A DNA stretch of 64,000 nt from Cymbidium sinense (Eukaryota > Streptophyta > Magnoliopsida > Asparagales > Orchidaceae), in contig CM038214.1 in NCBI GenBank assembly GCA_021442155.1, forward strand, positions 137,430,040-137,494,039. The letters run 5' to 3'. Positions 1-12,529 of this stretch are shown in pieces; the first letter of the stretch is position 1, and each line of letters opens with the position of its first letter. Both the position numbers and the translations under genes were made by a program. The notes beneath the pieces were generated by a model. It made no database searches and was not told the origin of the DNA. It was given only the letters and a program-made list of their open reading frames with translations.

Positions 1-950
1 CCCTTTGGATTAGAAAATCTGAGTTAGGTCTAGGCTTCTGTGCCCCTACTCAGTGCAGTTCATCACAAACTAATGGGATCCATCATAATCAAAATAAATA
101 AATCTAAAAATGAAATTAATCTTGACTATCTTTGAGCTGATTTAAGTCCCCTAGTGGCATTCACTCAATAGTCAGCCCTAGGTCGGGTTCAATTTGTTGC
201 CCAAAGCAACCAATCACCCTAGTGGTTCCTTATTATGGAAGATGTGAGTCCTCACTCATTCTTCCTAACTTGACCATTATATACCAAAAGGCATTTCCCC
301 TTTGGTTGGATAGTCCTACCTTATGGTTGGTAGACTACTCCCTTTAGATTGGAAAATCTGAGTTAGGCCTAGGCTTCCATGGCCCTTACTCTGTAGTTCA
401 TCACAAACTAATGGAATCCATCATAATCAAAATAAAAAAAATCTGAAAATGAAATTAATCTTGACTATCTTTGAGTTGATCTAAGTCCCCCAACGAAATT
501 CACTCAATAGTTAGCCCTAGGTTGGGTTCAATCTATTGTCTTGCCAATAGATTATCCCGTAACTGGTCTATACTTTGGAGGATGTAAGTCTACTACACTT
601 TCTTCCTAGTACTATTTCATAAGAAAGGCATCCTTTGGTTGGCTAGTCTACTATGTGCATAGTAAACCACTTTGGATTGAATCGGTTTGGTCTTGGCCTC
701 CATGGCTCCTACTTAGTGCAACCCATCGCAAACCAATAGGGTTCATCTCAAAATTCAAACCTAACAAAAAATTTAAACAAGTTCAACCCTCTCCCCAATG
801 AGAATCAAATCAAACCTTTCATCCCCTTGTGGATGACTTGAACCTACTTCCCTAGTGGAAGGTTCACACTATATCCCTTAGTGGATTTTTCCCTCACTCT
901 ATCCCTTAGTGGATTTTTCCCTCTCTCTTATGTCTTGGACATAAGTAGAG
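1..950 (+). repeat. ~340-bp tandem repeat, retrotransposon 3' UTR type
   Basis: Almost three degenerate units. The landmark CCTTTGGATT followed by AATCTGAGTTAGG occurs at about 1, 340 and 670, so the period is about 330-340 bp. Each unit also holds a GATGTAAGTC landmark and a CTTTCTTCCTA landmark. The same repeat lies directly downstream of pol at 24500-26065 (landmarks near 25508 and 25846) and, inverted, at 50790-52300. I infer that this is the 3' UTR of a Tat-like element whose coding part lies left of the window. Confidence 0.75.
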
Positions 951-1499
951 TCACATTACACTAAGCTCTAGATTCTTTCTTTTCCTTGGGTTAAGGATAG
1001 ATTATTTCTATTAGTGCTTGTGATCTCTGTTGTTGATCATTTTTAACATACGTGTGGTGTTCCATGTCAGCCACACCACACCTATTGGGTACTCTTTGCT
1101 GACCTCATTTTTAGAATGAGCTCTCAGCCCCTCCATCTTAGACATAAGACTTCTCTTAGTATTTAAGAGTTCTTTAGTCTTAAGACACATCTAGTTATTA
1201 AGGGACACTCAACCTAGCCCTAAAGACTTAGAAGAGTTAGCCATAGGAATAGGTCATGTCTTAGGGGTGTTAGAAAAATTGTCTACCCTTAGCTTAAACC
1301 ATTCCTCACTTTCCTACCTTCAAGTCAAACTCCAAATCAATCTCAATTGATTTTCTCCAAATTCAAATCAACTTCATATGATTGAAATCTATGATTGAAA
1401 TCTGATTGAAACCCATGATCAAAATTCCTAAGTCCAAATTTTTCCTAAGTCCTTAATCTTCCCTTAAGGACTTAACCAAAATCATGATCTAAACCAATT

Positions 1500-2150
1500 C
1501 AAATATTTAAGATTTTTTGATAATTCATTTATATTCTCATTTATATTCTCATATATAAATGAAATATAAATTCAAACCAATCAAACCAAACTCAAAATTC
1601 CAAATCAATTCATGAAAATTTCCTAAGTTCCTTAATTCTCTATTAATGAGCTTAGCCAAAATCAACTCTAAACCAATTCAAACTCATGGGATTTTCTCAA
1701 AACTCATTTATATTCTCATTTATATTCATATATATAAATGAAATATAAATATGAATCAATCAAATCAAAACCTCAAATTAAATTCCCAACCTAAAAATTT
1801 CCAAAGTCCCTTAATTTTCCATTAAATGACTTATCCAAAATCTTGATCAAATCATCTCAAATTCATGGAATTTTCTCTTAACTCATTTATATTCTCATTT
1901 ATATTCACATATATAAATGAAATATAAATATAAATCAGTCAAACAAAATTCAAAAAATCAAACTCCAAACTCCAAAATTTTCATATATCCTTTAAATCCT
2001 TCTTAATGGACTTAGCCCAAATCATGATTAAACCCCTTCAAATATTTGAAATTTTATGTTGATCCATTTATATTCTCATTTATATTCACATATATAAATG
2101 AAATATAAATACAAACAATCAAAAACAATTTTAAAAATCAAACTCAAATT
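1500..2150 (+). repeat. Four ~180-bp tandem units, each with a ~45-bp hairpin
   Basis: Hairpins start at about 1527, 1706, 1885 and 2066, spaced 179, 179 and 181 bp. Each reads ATTTATATTCTCATTTATAT, a short loop, then its near-complement ending in GAAATATAAAT. This gives arms of ~19 bp with about one bulged base. Spacer sequence of the CCTTAATC/GGACTTAGCC type fills the rest of each unit. The same units lie inverted at 20040-20580 and 50390-50790. Confidence 0.85.
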
Positions 2151-2449
2151 CACTCAAAATCCAATCTAAGCCTTTCAAGTCAAAATCTTGAACTTAGTCA
2201 AATCAATTTCAAATCAAGCCAATCTCTTGGTTTTTTTCTCATAATTAAATCAAACCTACAATCATGAGTCCAAATATAAATACAAACTTCAATCACTAAA
2301 CCAAAATCCAATTCCAAAATCAAACCCTAAATTCTTTCATATTCTTCCTTTGAATATGAAATTATCAAATGGATCAAAACTCATTTGACTTCAAACCACT
2401 TATAAATGGATTTATATTTCAATCATAAGTCTATATACAAGATCAATCA

Positions 2450-3350
2450 AGCTCAAATCAAGCTTTGACCAAGCCATTTGACCCACTTAGGCTCACTTGA
2501 CCCAAAGTGACCTAAAACCCTTATGAGCCAAATTTTGTCTTAACCAAATTGGATTGAACCAAACTCATATATGCCTCTCATCATGATCAACAATCATCAT
2601 GGGATGATCAATCAATCAAATTGGGTCAAACCAAGTCAAACCTGGGTTGACCAAGTTAACACTTAGCATATGAAACCTAACATAGCCAAATTCACCATAG
2701 GCCAAATTGATTGAAACCATTGATCTAAGTTCACTCATGACCTATGTTTGAACTTTTCGAATAACATTTGAGCCTAACCTTGATTGGCCACTTGACCCAA
2801 GTTGACCCAACTTGACCTAAAAGTCAAAATGTGTCAAAACTTGATCTAAGCCAAATTGATCCAAACCAATGGGTCAAGTTCATTCCAAATCACTTTGAAC
2901 TTGACCAAGCCTCAATTGGCCAACTAGACCTACCTGATTGACCTTAGACCCAACATGACTTAAAGGGGTAATGTTGAGCTAAATTTGAACTTAACCAAAA
3001 TTGATTGGAAACAAAGATACCAATCCACTCCATATGACTAACCAAACCTAAACCTGCCCTTGACCTAACCCAAATAGGTCCAATAGGTCAACTTGACCCA
3101 CTTGACCTAAATGAAGTCATCTGAGCCAAATTTAAACCTAACTCAAATTGAATCAAACTAAAGCCACCAAAACATTTCAAATAGTCATATGAGCTTGACC
3201 CAACCCTTAGTTTGACCCAATTTGACCAATTGGTCAACTTGACCCAAGTTGACCCATTTTGACCTAAATGGGTCAACATGAGCCAAACCTTATCAAATGA
3301 ATTCCAAATCTCATGAAACTTGGCCAAACCTAGTTTCTCCACATACCCAA
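2450..3350 (+). repeat. TTGACC-rich block (W-box-like cluster)
   Basis: By eye about 18 TTGACC hexamers lie on the plus strand between 2461 and 3270, often in short direct runs such as TTGACCCAAGTTGACCCA. TTGAC(C/T) is the core recognised by plant WRKY factors, but the block could equally be a drifting simple repeat. It recurs in every U copy (11640-12150, 18290-18800, 27840-28700, 49550-50050). Confidence 0.7.
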
Positions 3351-6300
3351 CATATCCAAATTAAAAAATCAGCAAAATGACCATTCTACCCCTAGACCAT
3401 AGAACAAATTTTGGACTAATCTATAGATAATTTTCTCATACCCTCTTCATATCCACTTGATGCTTTCCTAGTAGCTCAAGGGGACCTAATGAAGAGTGGA
3501 GCACCAAACCCAATGGGTTTGGTTCAGCCCAATTGGCCCCAAGGCCAAACCTGACTCAATGGGTCAAAATGGCTAATTCAAAATCCATCTCCCACTCAAA
3601 TTCAAGCACATGGGAGGTTGGCATTCCACTCAAGGCCTCAAACTAACCATGTGCAAATATCTAACTGAACAGCCCTCCCATTATGTATAATTGGATCAAA
3701 ATGGAAAATACGCTTGCGACTGCCCGATCCTACAAGGGGGAGATATACTCCCCCTAATTGAATTCAAATCCATCAATCACCAATTCGATTGAACCTAGGG
3801 AAGTCAGAGAAGCAATTCCTCAACCTCCCCAAGCTTCCTATAGTGAAATCAAACTTCATCTTCTCGGGTTTGAACAGTGTGAAAACTGGGGAGCTCACTT
3901 GAACACTTAACTTTCTCCACACTAAAAACCATCTCAATTCCTCTTGCACACTTCTTCTAAGGACCAATCCGAGCTCACCCAATCTTTCATTGGAGTTCCC
4001 ATAGCAAGGAGAGGAGCAATTGGATCAAAGCCGCAAGGATCTTCAAGTGGTATTGGTCCATAGAGCAAGCCACTCAATCCCAAGGCTAGAAATTTCAACA
4101 GGGCTTCGTCTCCACTAGACAAAGCTACCTCATTAATTTTGAGCATTGGTGAGGTATGAAATTTTTTAACCACCTATCATAGAAGATGTTGGTCCTTTGT
4201 GAAGAGAATTTTCAATTCAAGCAAATCCCACTATTGGATGTGCCGCTCATTGCCTTTAGATGGTGTGGGTTAAGTTTGTTTGAATCTGAGCTCAATCGAG
4301 CTCGGATCTTCCCCTAGATCATGGACAATCTCTATTTATCTAAGGGGAAGAACTGGGGAGATCTCAGCCATCCATCCATTATGGATGGATGGCCAAGATT
4401 ATTCCCACATTTAGAATTTCTTATATCCTTTTTAAAATTGCAGGGAGAGATCGGACGGCAGAGATCAAAGCACATCTACCATCAAGCCACCTTTTGATTT
4501 GACATTTTAAGTAAATGGCTCACTATGCAACGTGTGTAAAGTGCTAACATACGCGTGCAAGTGAAACAGAGGATTAGTTAGGGATCTTTAATTAATTTTA
4601 ATTAATTTAAGGATCTTCTAAAATTTATATCTCTCTCAATAGAACTCATAAAAATATGAAATAAAATCTTATGGAAAGATAATTCAACTTAAAATATTTT
4701 AAAATTAATTTCAATAGGTTTTGAATTATAATTTTCTATAATTTTGGGTTTTATTGGAAACTTTATTTTGTTAATTACCTTTTAATTAAGCCTCTGATTA
4801 ATCCCAAACTTCTTGGGTATATTTTACAAGATGACTTCTACCTCCCCTAATTTTTTTGGGATTTATTGAAGGCTTAATTAGAAGAATTGCATATGGATTT
4901 CTTAATTACTCCCTTATTCTAATTAAGGATAATTAGGGTGTGATTAGTGGTTTTAATCCATGATTAGGGTTGATTAAGGTCAGATCTAGTAGATAGGAGG
5001 TTTATGGAATAATTTTGGGGTATTTTTCCTAAGCTATTCCCTAAACCCCTTTTCTCTCCTTAATCTTCTCTTAATTAAGGGTTAATTTATCAATTATCCT
5101 CTTAATTAATTTTTAAAAATTCTAAAAACTTCTAGAACTTAATTAATCTACTTTGGGTAGATGCTTTGGTGTTTAATAACCTAAGTTCAATTAATAAAAT
5201 CAAAACCCAATTCATATGTGTGAAAGGTTGTTTTGAAATTACTTAAGCTAAACCCCTTAGCTTAATTAACTATTAATTATGAGTCAAATTGCATTAGGCC
5301 TTTTTCTTATTAAGTGCATTGCAAATTTAAATTCCTTGTGAGTTCTTATGTCATCTCATTGGCTCATAATTATTTGATTAATTATTCTAAGGTGGTGTAG
5401 GCAAGGGTTAATTAAGTTACTTAATTCATACCTTAGCCTAATTAATACATAAAAATGGATCTAATTATCCAAAAATTAAACAAAAATATAGAAACACATG
5501 TGGGAATAGGTTAGGAGCAGCAAACTCATCTCACATTTTCAAAATTCAATCAAAATTCAAACTAAACAAAAATCATATTGAATACACTTTGATTTTATTT
5601 AACCTTTCTTATTCCATAAGAATGTCTTTAGGATTTAATTAAAGTGAATTTATTTACATGCTTTAATTTCTTTGAATCTTTCCCCAACATGTTAAATTTG
5701 TATGTCATGGGGTTTCATGCATTCATATTTTTCAAATTCAAGTTTAAAATGAAATAGTTTACTTTATGTCAAATTTGCATGTGTTAGCTAAAGTAGAAAT
5801 ATGAATGGCTATTATCACTACTAAATTCATACTTTTTTCAAAACATATAAATCAAATATCAAATCTAAAAGTATGCTTATATTTTAATTATGAGCTTGCA
5901 TGTGAAAGATTATAAAGGTATGCTTAGCATAGATTTTCCTTCTCTTTTAAGTTAGCATAGTTTTGAATAGGAGTTGGTAAGATGTAGGGTTCATTTGAAA
6001 AGAACCTAACACTTACCTAATTTCATATCCTATACATCCCTATGCTATCACCTAAGAAGGCCTACCTATACTTTCATACATAAATTACATAAATAAAATG
6101 AATCCATTAATACAACTTTTGCATTTTTCTTTTCCATTTCATTTCTTTTAATTTCTTTTATACACATGTTTATATTTAAGGAAAGTGGTATATTAATCTA
6201 GAAAACCCTGAGGCTATGAGGCTTTAAGTAGGCCTAAGTAGGTCTTGTACCTTATACCTCTAGTTAACAATGGCACTGTACTCAATTATGCCTTTCTTAC

Positions 6301-6480
6301 TTTCATGTGTGTATGGAAAAATTTGGATAAGGAAACCCTTTTCTACTTAAGAAAAATCATGCATATTCAACTTCTAAATTTCCTTAAATGAATTACTTAG
6401 CATGCATCATAAAGTGTGTTAAATGTTCTCATTTGTATATATAGATATGCTTAGGACTCATTCATGTGCATGTTATACAT

Positions 6481-6879
6481 GTTGGGAAAGAAATAAAGTA
6501 ATGTGTGTTATGTGAATTTTGATTCATTTTATTTAATCTTAAAATGCCTTTCTTTTTGACTGGGTTTGTTTAGAGTTTATCTAAACTTAGGATTAATTAA
6601 AAGATTTAATCAAAACATTCACCTAAATAAAACTAATATGTGAATATACTTTAAAATTACTTAGGTTAGGGAAGGAAAGAGAAGTCTCCTTCTGTTTTTT
6701 CTCTTAATAACTTAGTAATTAATTGTAGGATTCACTTGAACCAAACCAAAACATGAAATAAAATCAACCCAAAATAACTAAACAATTTAAATGAAACCCT
6801 CCTCTAAGTTAAACATATTTTTACACTTAGAAAATTTGAACCTAAAGCCATAGCTAAGCATACCACACAAACCTTCAAA
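6481..6879. other. AT-rich spacer between inverted repeat segments
   Basis: No gene seen. The stretch 6475-6540 (GGGAAAGAAATAAAGTAATG) resembles 9110-9140 in direct orientation and 5670-5700 in inverted orientation, so it is probably a small inverted fragment of the U AT-rich block. Confidence 0.4.
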
Positions 6880-8560
6880 ACACACACATTAGCCTAAGTC
6901 ACCACTAGCTTTAGGTTAGTCGGCATGGTTTGATGTTTTGTTTTATTTTATGATTTATATTTTAGACTGGATGTTAGGGTGTATGGTCGTAGAATGAATG
7001 GTAGGACGCTCTTAGTCTAACTATTATTTTCTATAGGGGATTGTGCTTAAGGGGCGTTATCATAAATAAAAATATAAATTCTTTTTCTTGCAAGTGCTTT
7101 ATATCCCTAAGCATAATCCAATAGGTCAGGTGGACTTAGTCACCCATGTGTGGGGTGATAAGTCCAATATGCATGATTGAGATTTGTGTGGTTTATTTTA
7201 ACTAATCTCTATTTTGCAGGTGTTAATTAGATTTCCATTCTTTTCCTTTTCATGTAAATTTATACAATTAGGATTTTGGGATGATTGTCATGGGGATTAG
7301 GATGGGCATTGTTCATAAGATCCTATCTTATATATCATGTGAAGCCTTGAAGAATCTACCTAAAGATTAATAAAAGAAGAAAGAAGAAAAGAAGAAGAAA
7401 GAAGAAATGAAGCTTGAAGACCCCCATAACAATAAATTCCTTACTTAATTATAATTTAATTCATTTATAATCCGAGTTCTATAAGGGTAGAGCTCGGCTA
7501 CCCAAATTTGATATTTTCGAGAATGTGTGGTGGTACTAGACCATAACAACCTTTTATTCTTTTTGCGATTAGCTTTATAAATTGATTAATGATTTGTTTA
7601 ACTTTTTGCATTAAGTGGCATGCTTTTTCTAGTTTCTTCCTTGCTTTATGTATGGCTTGGATGTGGATTAGGCTCTTTAGGAAAAAATAAATCTTTTACC
7701 TAACTTAACAACTCAAATTAAAAATAAAGAACTCATAACCTCACCTAAAGCTTAGGTTTAAAATCAAGATAAAAGAATTAGTAACCCCTTAGCTAGATGA
7801 GCATTTCTTTTACAATATCATGCACAACATCATCTTATTTCACTTTTGATTGGAGGGCTTCCACCTTTGTCAAAGAAACTTGGCTTGACCTTTGAGAGCC
7901 ATGGTGGAAACTCACCTCCTCCCTTCTCACTGATTTTGGCCAATAACCTTATTTCCCATGCATTAGTCATATGAATCCTATCATCCTCAGCTAAATAATT
8001 GTCCAAAAATAAAAATAAAATAAAATTTGAATTGCATTAGATTTAGGTCATTTGAAGCATGCCTTTTACATGATCTAGTCTCTTTAGAGAGTGAGTTTAA
8101 GGACTTAGTCTCTTCCTAAATAAATAATAGCCTAGCTATCTTGCATAAGCATAAATACTTGCCTACATGTATTTAAAATCATAGGAGTTAGTTGGCGGCC
8201 ACTCCTAGGTGGTTGTAAGTCCAAGCTGTCTAATGGTCTGTCCACTCTTGTGAAGGTAAACTAATTACCCATTTTTGCCTTAGATTTAGGTTATGCTTTT
8301 GGCCCTCGCCAAAGCTCCCTAGATTTAAGTTCTAAGATTTCTTCTCCCCTTTGTGGTCTATAAGCATAAATCCCCACCTCTTAGGCATTTCTTTAGTCTT
8401 GTGTTAAGGAATCATAAGTCATAAATTTATAATGAAAGATTCAACTTAAAAAAACTATCAAAAAATGCAAAGCCCAATAGGATAGTTTGAGATGTTGAGT
8501 TTCCTAGCAGAAGTATCTCCTACTTATCTTTCATTTTGGCTTCGATAATAAAGCCCAGGG
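6880..8560 (-). repeat. Inverted-repeat arm L, distal segment of U
   Basis: The reverse complement matches 12530-14100 along its length. Shared landmarks are ACTGGATGTTAGGGTGTA at about 6965 (inverse near 14030), the GGCCCTCGCCAAAGCTCC block near 8300 (inverse near 12790), and the TTTGGCTTCGATAATAAAG/GTTTCCTAGCAG region near 8500 (inverse near 12560-12650). Read on the minus strand it continues the U(-) copy that begins at 8560. No coding content. Confidence 0.7.
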
Positions 8561-11500
8561 GTGTAAGGTACAAGACCTACTTAGGGCTACTTAAAGCCTC
8601 ACAACCCCAGAGTTGTCCAGACTAATATATCATTGATCTTAAATACATGTGCATGTACAAAAGGAAATGCATGGAAAGAGAATCATGCAAAAAGTTTATG
8701 TTTGTTTGATTTTGGTTTAATTGTTTAGTTTACATGTGTGATGTGGAGTTACTTCTTAAGTTATGACATAGGAGTGTATAGAATGAATTTAGGCTAGTGT
8801 TATGTCCTTTTCAAATGGACTATACACTTGGTAAATCCTATGCAAACCTATGTTAAGAGAGAGAAGGAAATCACATAACACATTTTATACTATTCACTTG
8901 CAAGTTTATAAGTAGTTATAAATAGCATACTTTTCATTTATAATATTTGATTTCTAAGTTTTGAAAATAGTTTTGAATTTTAATAGTGATAATAGCCATT
9001 CATATTCTTACTTTAGCCAAAACATGCAATTTGACATAAATGAAAAATAACATTTTAATTTTATTTTTAAAAGATATGAATGCATGATTTTTATGTGACA
9101 TATGCATTTAGCATGTTACGAAAGAAATAAAGTGATGCAAACATGTAATTTCATTCATTCTAATTAATTCTTAAAGATAATCTTATGGAATAAGATTATT
9201 TAAAGTGAATTAAAATTGGTTTAAGGAAAGTTTATTTTGTTTTGAGTTTGATTTGAATTTTAGGAAATGTGAGAAGGTTTGTTGGTCCTAACCCATTCCA
9301 CATGTGTATGTTATTTTAAATTTTTAGGTGATTAGATTGGTTTTATGCTTTGGTTAGGTTAAGGTGTAGATTAAGTTTATTAATTACCCCTTACCTACAC
9401 CACTTTAACATATTTAACCAAATAATTATGAACCAATGTATGACATAAAATGACAAGGAATTTAAATCCGCAATTCACCTAAGAAAGAAAGGGGCTTAAT
9501 GCATTTGGCTCACAATTAATGATTAATTTAGCTAAAGAGCTTAATTTAGGTACTTTCATAACCCTTCCCCACACATATTGGTTGGATTTGATTTCCTTAA
9601 GCTACTTAAGTTATTGAACACCTAAGTATCTACCCAAGAAGGATTTATTGAGTTCTAGAATATTTTGAAAGTTTTATCAAGTTAATTAAGTAGGTCATTA
9701 GTGGATTAGCCCTTAATTAAATTTAGATTATGGAAGGAAAGGGGTTTAGGGAACGACTTGGGGAAAATATTCCAAACCCATTCAATAAACCTCCACTTTA
9801 CTTAAACAAAGTTTAATTAACTTAATCAAGGGATTAAACCACTATTCACATGCTTAATTAAGCTTAATTACATTTAAGTGAGTGATTAAAGATTCATTAA
9901 ATGATTTTCTTAATTAAGCCATCAATAAATTCCAAGAAACTTATGGGAGACAGAGGTCATCCCACTAAATAAATTTGAGAAATTTGGAATCAATTAATGA
10001 AGTAAATAGGGAGTAATTAGGGTTATTAAGTTTTAATAAAATTAAGGAAAATTCATTTTCAAAATCAATTGAAAATATTTTTAATGAATTCCCCTCTGAA
10101 TTATCTTCACAATGCATTTTATTTTGTATTTTTTGATTTTTTTACATTTAGTTATGTATTTTTGAAGATTTAATGATTAAAACTTAATTAAATCCTAATT
10201 AATTAACTAATCATGTCGGCGCCATGTGGACCGCTGACGCGGCATGCGCTTTCCACGTGGTGTAATGGGATTTACTATTTAAGTAATCACATCCAATGTC
10301 GTGTCAGCCGGCGGTGCTATGCGCTTTCTCCTCGACCATCCGATCAAAGATCGAACGATCGGGATTAAACCTACAATTCTTAAGGGATAAATCGAGGGAT
10401 TTTATATGGATTAATCAGGACCATCCATCCAAAATGCATGGATGGATAGTCCATGATCCGCCGAAGCTCGACTATGGAGAGCAACTCTTAGGCTTGATCG
10501 CTCGATTGAGCTTGGATTAAGCTCAAATTTTACCCACACCATTTAGGAGTAAGCACAAGTTGATCCAATGGCCAATTTTACTAGGGATGAAAATTCTCTT
10601 CACCAAAGACCAAGAATTCCTATACCAAAGCTCGATTTTGATCCATACCTTGGTATACACACCGCATTAACCAGGGTAGTTTCCTCTAGCAGAGATAAAG
10701 CCCATTGGATGAGCAATACGTAACCGATGCTCAATTGGCTGTCCTCCCAGGCTTGCGACTTTGGTGCCACCTCCATGTCTTGGAACATTTGCAGAAGCTT
10801 TGGATCAAGATTGAGTTCCTTGGGGTGCTTGCAAAAAATTGGCTTGATATTGGGTATTGAGCAAAGTGGAATTTCCCTTAAGCTCCCCTATTTTTGGCTT
10901 AAGGAAACCAAGAAGAAAAGAATTCAAATGAGCCTTGGAGATCATGGAGAAGCTTGAGAATGCTTGCTCTGAGTTTCCTTAGGTCAAACGAGTGTGAGAG
11001 AGTTAGAATGAAGTGAAATGAGCGGGAGTATATCTCCCCCCACCAAGGATCGGACGGCCGAGAGGTGTTTAGCCATTTTGATCAAATTCACCTCATGGAG
11101 TGGATTGGTTAGGCCGTTTAGGGTGGCATGTGATTTGATTTTGGAAGAGAGAGGTAGTGGAGAAGTTTCCATGTGCAAAATAAGGTGGAGGAGTGATTAT
11201 CTTGTGCTCATTTCCAAGTGGGTGGTCAGTTTGGCCATTGGGTTGGGTTTGGCTGACCCAAACATATTGGGTCATGTGCACCACACCCACTAGTGTCCAC
11301 TTGGTCCACTTTGCAGTGGCCATGGAAAGGATATGACCAAATTCTAAGTGGAATTGGCCATAGGTTACCCACTTGACCTAGAGGGTAAAATAGTCATTTA
11401 GATTTGATTTTACTTAGGCATTTAGAATAGTTTGAAATTTGGTCCAAATTTCAAAAGAATTTGAGTTGATTTGAAGTCATTTGGCTCATGTTGATTATTT

Positions 11501-12150
11501 AAGTCAAAATGAATCAACATGGGTCCTGACCAATTGGTCAATTCAAACCAAGGGTTGGGTCAACTACATATGACTATTTGAAATGTGTTGGCATCATTGG
11601 TTTGGTTCAATTTGGTTTATATTTGATTTTGGTTCATTTGATTTTATTTAGGTCAAATGGGTCAAGTTGACCTATTTGACCCATTTGACCAAATTGGGTT
11701 AGGTTATGGGATGGTTTAGGTTTGGTTGGTCATTTGAAATATGTTGCAAGCTTTGGTTTCAATCAATTTTGGTTTGATTTGATTTTGGCTCAATGACCTT
11801 TTAGTCAAGTTGATTCATAATTGTTAAGGTTGGTCTAATTGTTGAGACTTTGGTCAAGTTCAATAAGTAGTTTTGAATGAATTTGACCATTGGTTGTAAT
11901 CAATTTGACTTAGATCGATTTGACATATTTTGACTTTTTTAGATCAAGTTGGGTCAACTTGGGTCAAGTAACCCATTGAGCTAGGTTAGCTCAAATGATG
12001 ACTTGGTCAAACATTGATCATGAATTAGTTTTGATCAATGGTTTCAATCAATTTAGCCTATGGTGGATTTTGGCTAATTTAGGTTTCATTTTGGCTAAGT
12101 GTTGATTTGGTTTGACCCAATTTGAGTGATTGATCATTGTGGTGTTTATT
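8560..12150 (-). repeat. Dispersed repeat U, minus copy
   Basis: Inverse of about 2560-6480. GTAAGGTACAAGACC and CTTAAAGCCTCACAACCC near 8570-8610 are the complement of 6190-6260. AT-rich TTAATTAA sequence runs to 10200, then the moderate-GC block (10210-11330), then TTGACC/GGTCAA-rich sequence to 12150. Contains no credible gene. The short ORFs inside are not shared in frame between U copies. Confidence 0.65.
10245..10290 (-). promoter_or_regulatory. Conserved G-box plus TATA-like box in U
   Basis: On the minus strand ATTACTTAAATAG is followed about 15 bp later by CCACGTGGAAAG. The same pair with the same spacing occurs on the plus strand at 29851-29893. CACGTG is the G-box core bound by plant bZIP and bHLH factors, and CTTAAATA resembles a TATA box. 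Promoter function is inferred only from conservation between diverged copies. Confidence 0.4.
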
Positions 12151-12529
12151 TTTGAGATGTGGGACACCATGTAGATCTTAGGATACTTATTGAAGTGATC
12201 GGGTATGATGTTAAGATGATGTACTATCGAAGATAGAAATGACAATATAATGGACTGTCACTAATAAGGACTCCTAAAATATGATGGGTCTTCGAATATA
12301 CCAGAGATATTTCCCCTACTTTACATGGAAAAGTAAAGTAGGCTTTATTCTAAGTTGGGTTCGTTAAGTTCCCTATGGAGGAAAGCTCTCATAGTTAGTT
12401 TTATCCTAAGGAACAGGAGTTCCTAAAGAATACTCTTGATTAAAGTAGGCAATTAGGGTCTCCAAAGATTTCAAGGTTAAGACTATCAAAGGATTGGCTA
12501 TTTTAGAAAATCAAATGGGATAGATCAAG
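12151..12529. other. Unassigned intergenic stretch
   Basis: No ORF, repeat unit or RNA gene recognised. Contains short self-similar pieces such as TTTACATGGAAAAGTAAAGTAGG near 12320. It is probably part of the distal segment of U, as it abuts the arm beginning near 12530. Confidence 0.3.

Larger units (their letters stand above)
951..6480 (+). repeat. Long dispersed repeat U, plus copy (probable LTR-derived)
   Basis: Non-coding. In order it holds a TAAGACAC/TTAGCCATAGGAATAGG block near 1150-1300, ~180-bp tandem units (1500-2150), a TTGACC-rich block (2450-3350), a moderate-GC block (3480-4560) and an AT-rich TTAATTAA block to about 6480. The same order recurs at 26781-29937 (+) and inverted at 8560-12150, 14150-20909 and 49251-50789. 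Because it follows the 3' UTR repeats, it could be the 3' LTR of a Tat-like element. No clear TG...CA ends or target duplication were found, so LTR status is inference. Short ORFs inside look spurious. Confidence 0.6.

Noticed and set aside
951..6480. A definite 5' or 3' LTR call for repeat U
   Set aside because: Position after the 3' UTR repeats and promoter-like motifs suggest an LTR, but TG...CA ends, PPT/PBS adjacency and target duplications were not found for any copy, so it is kept as a dispersed repeat.
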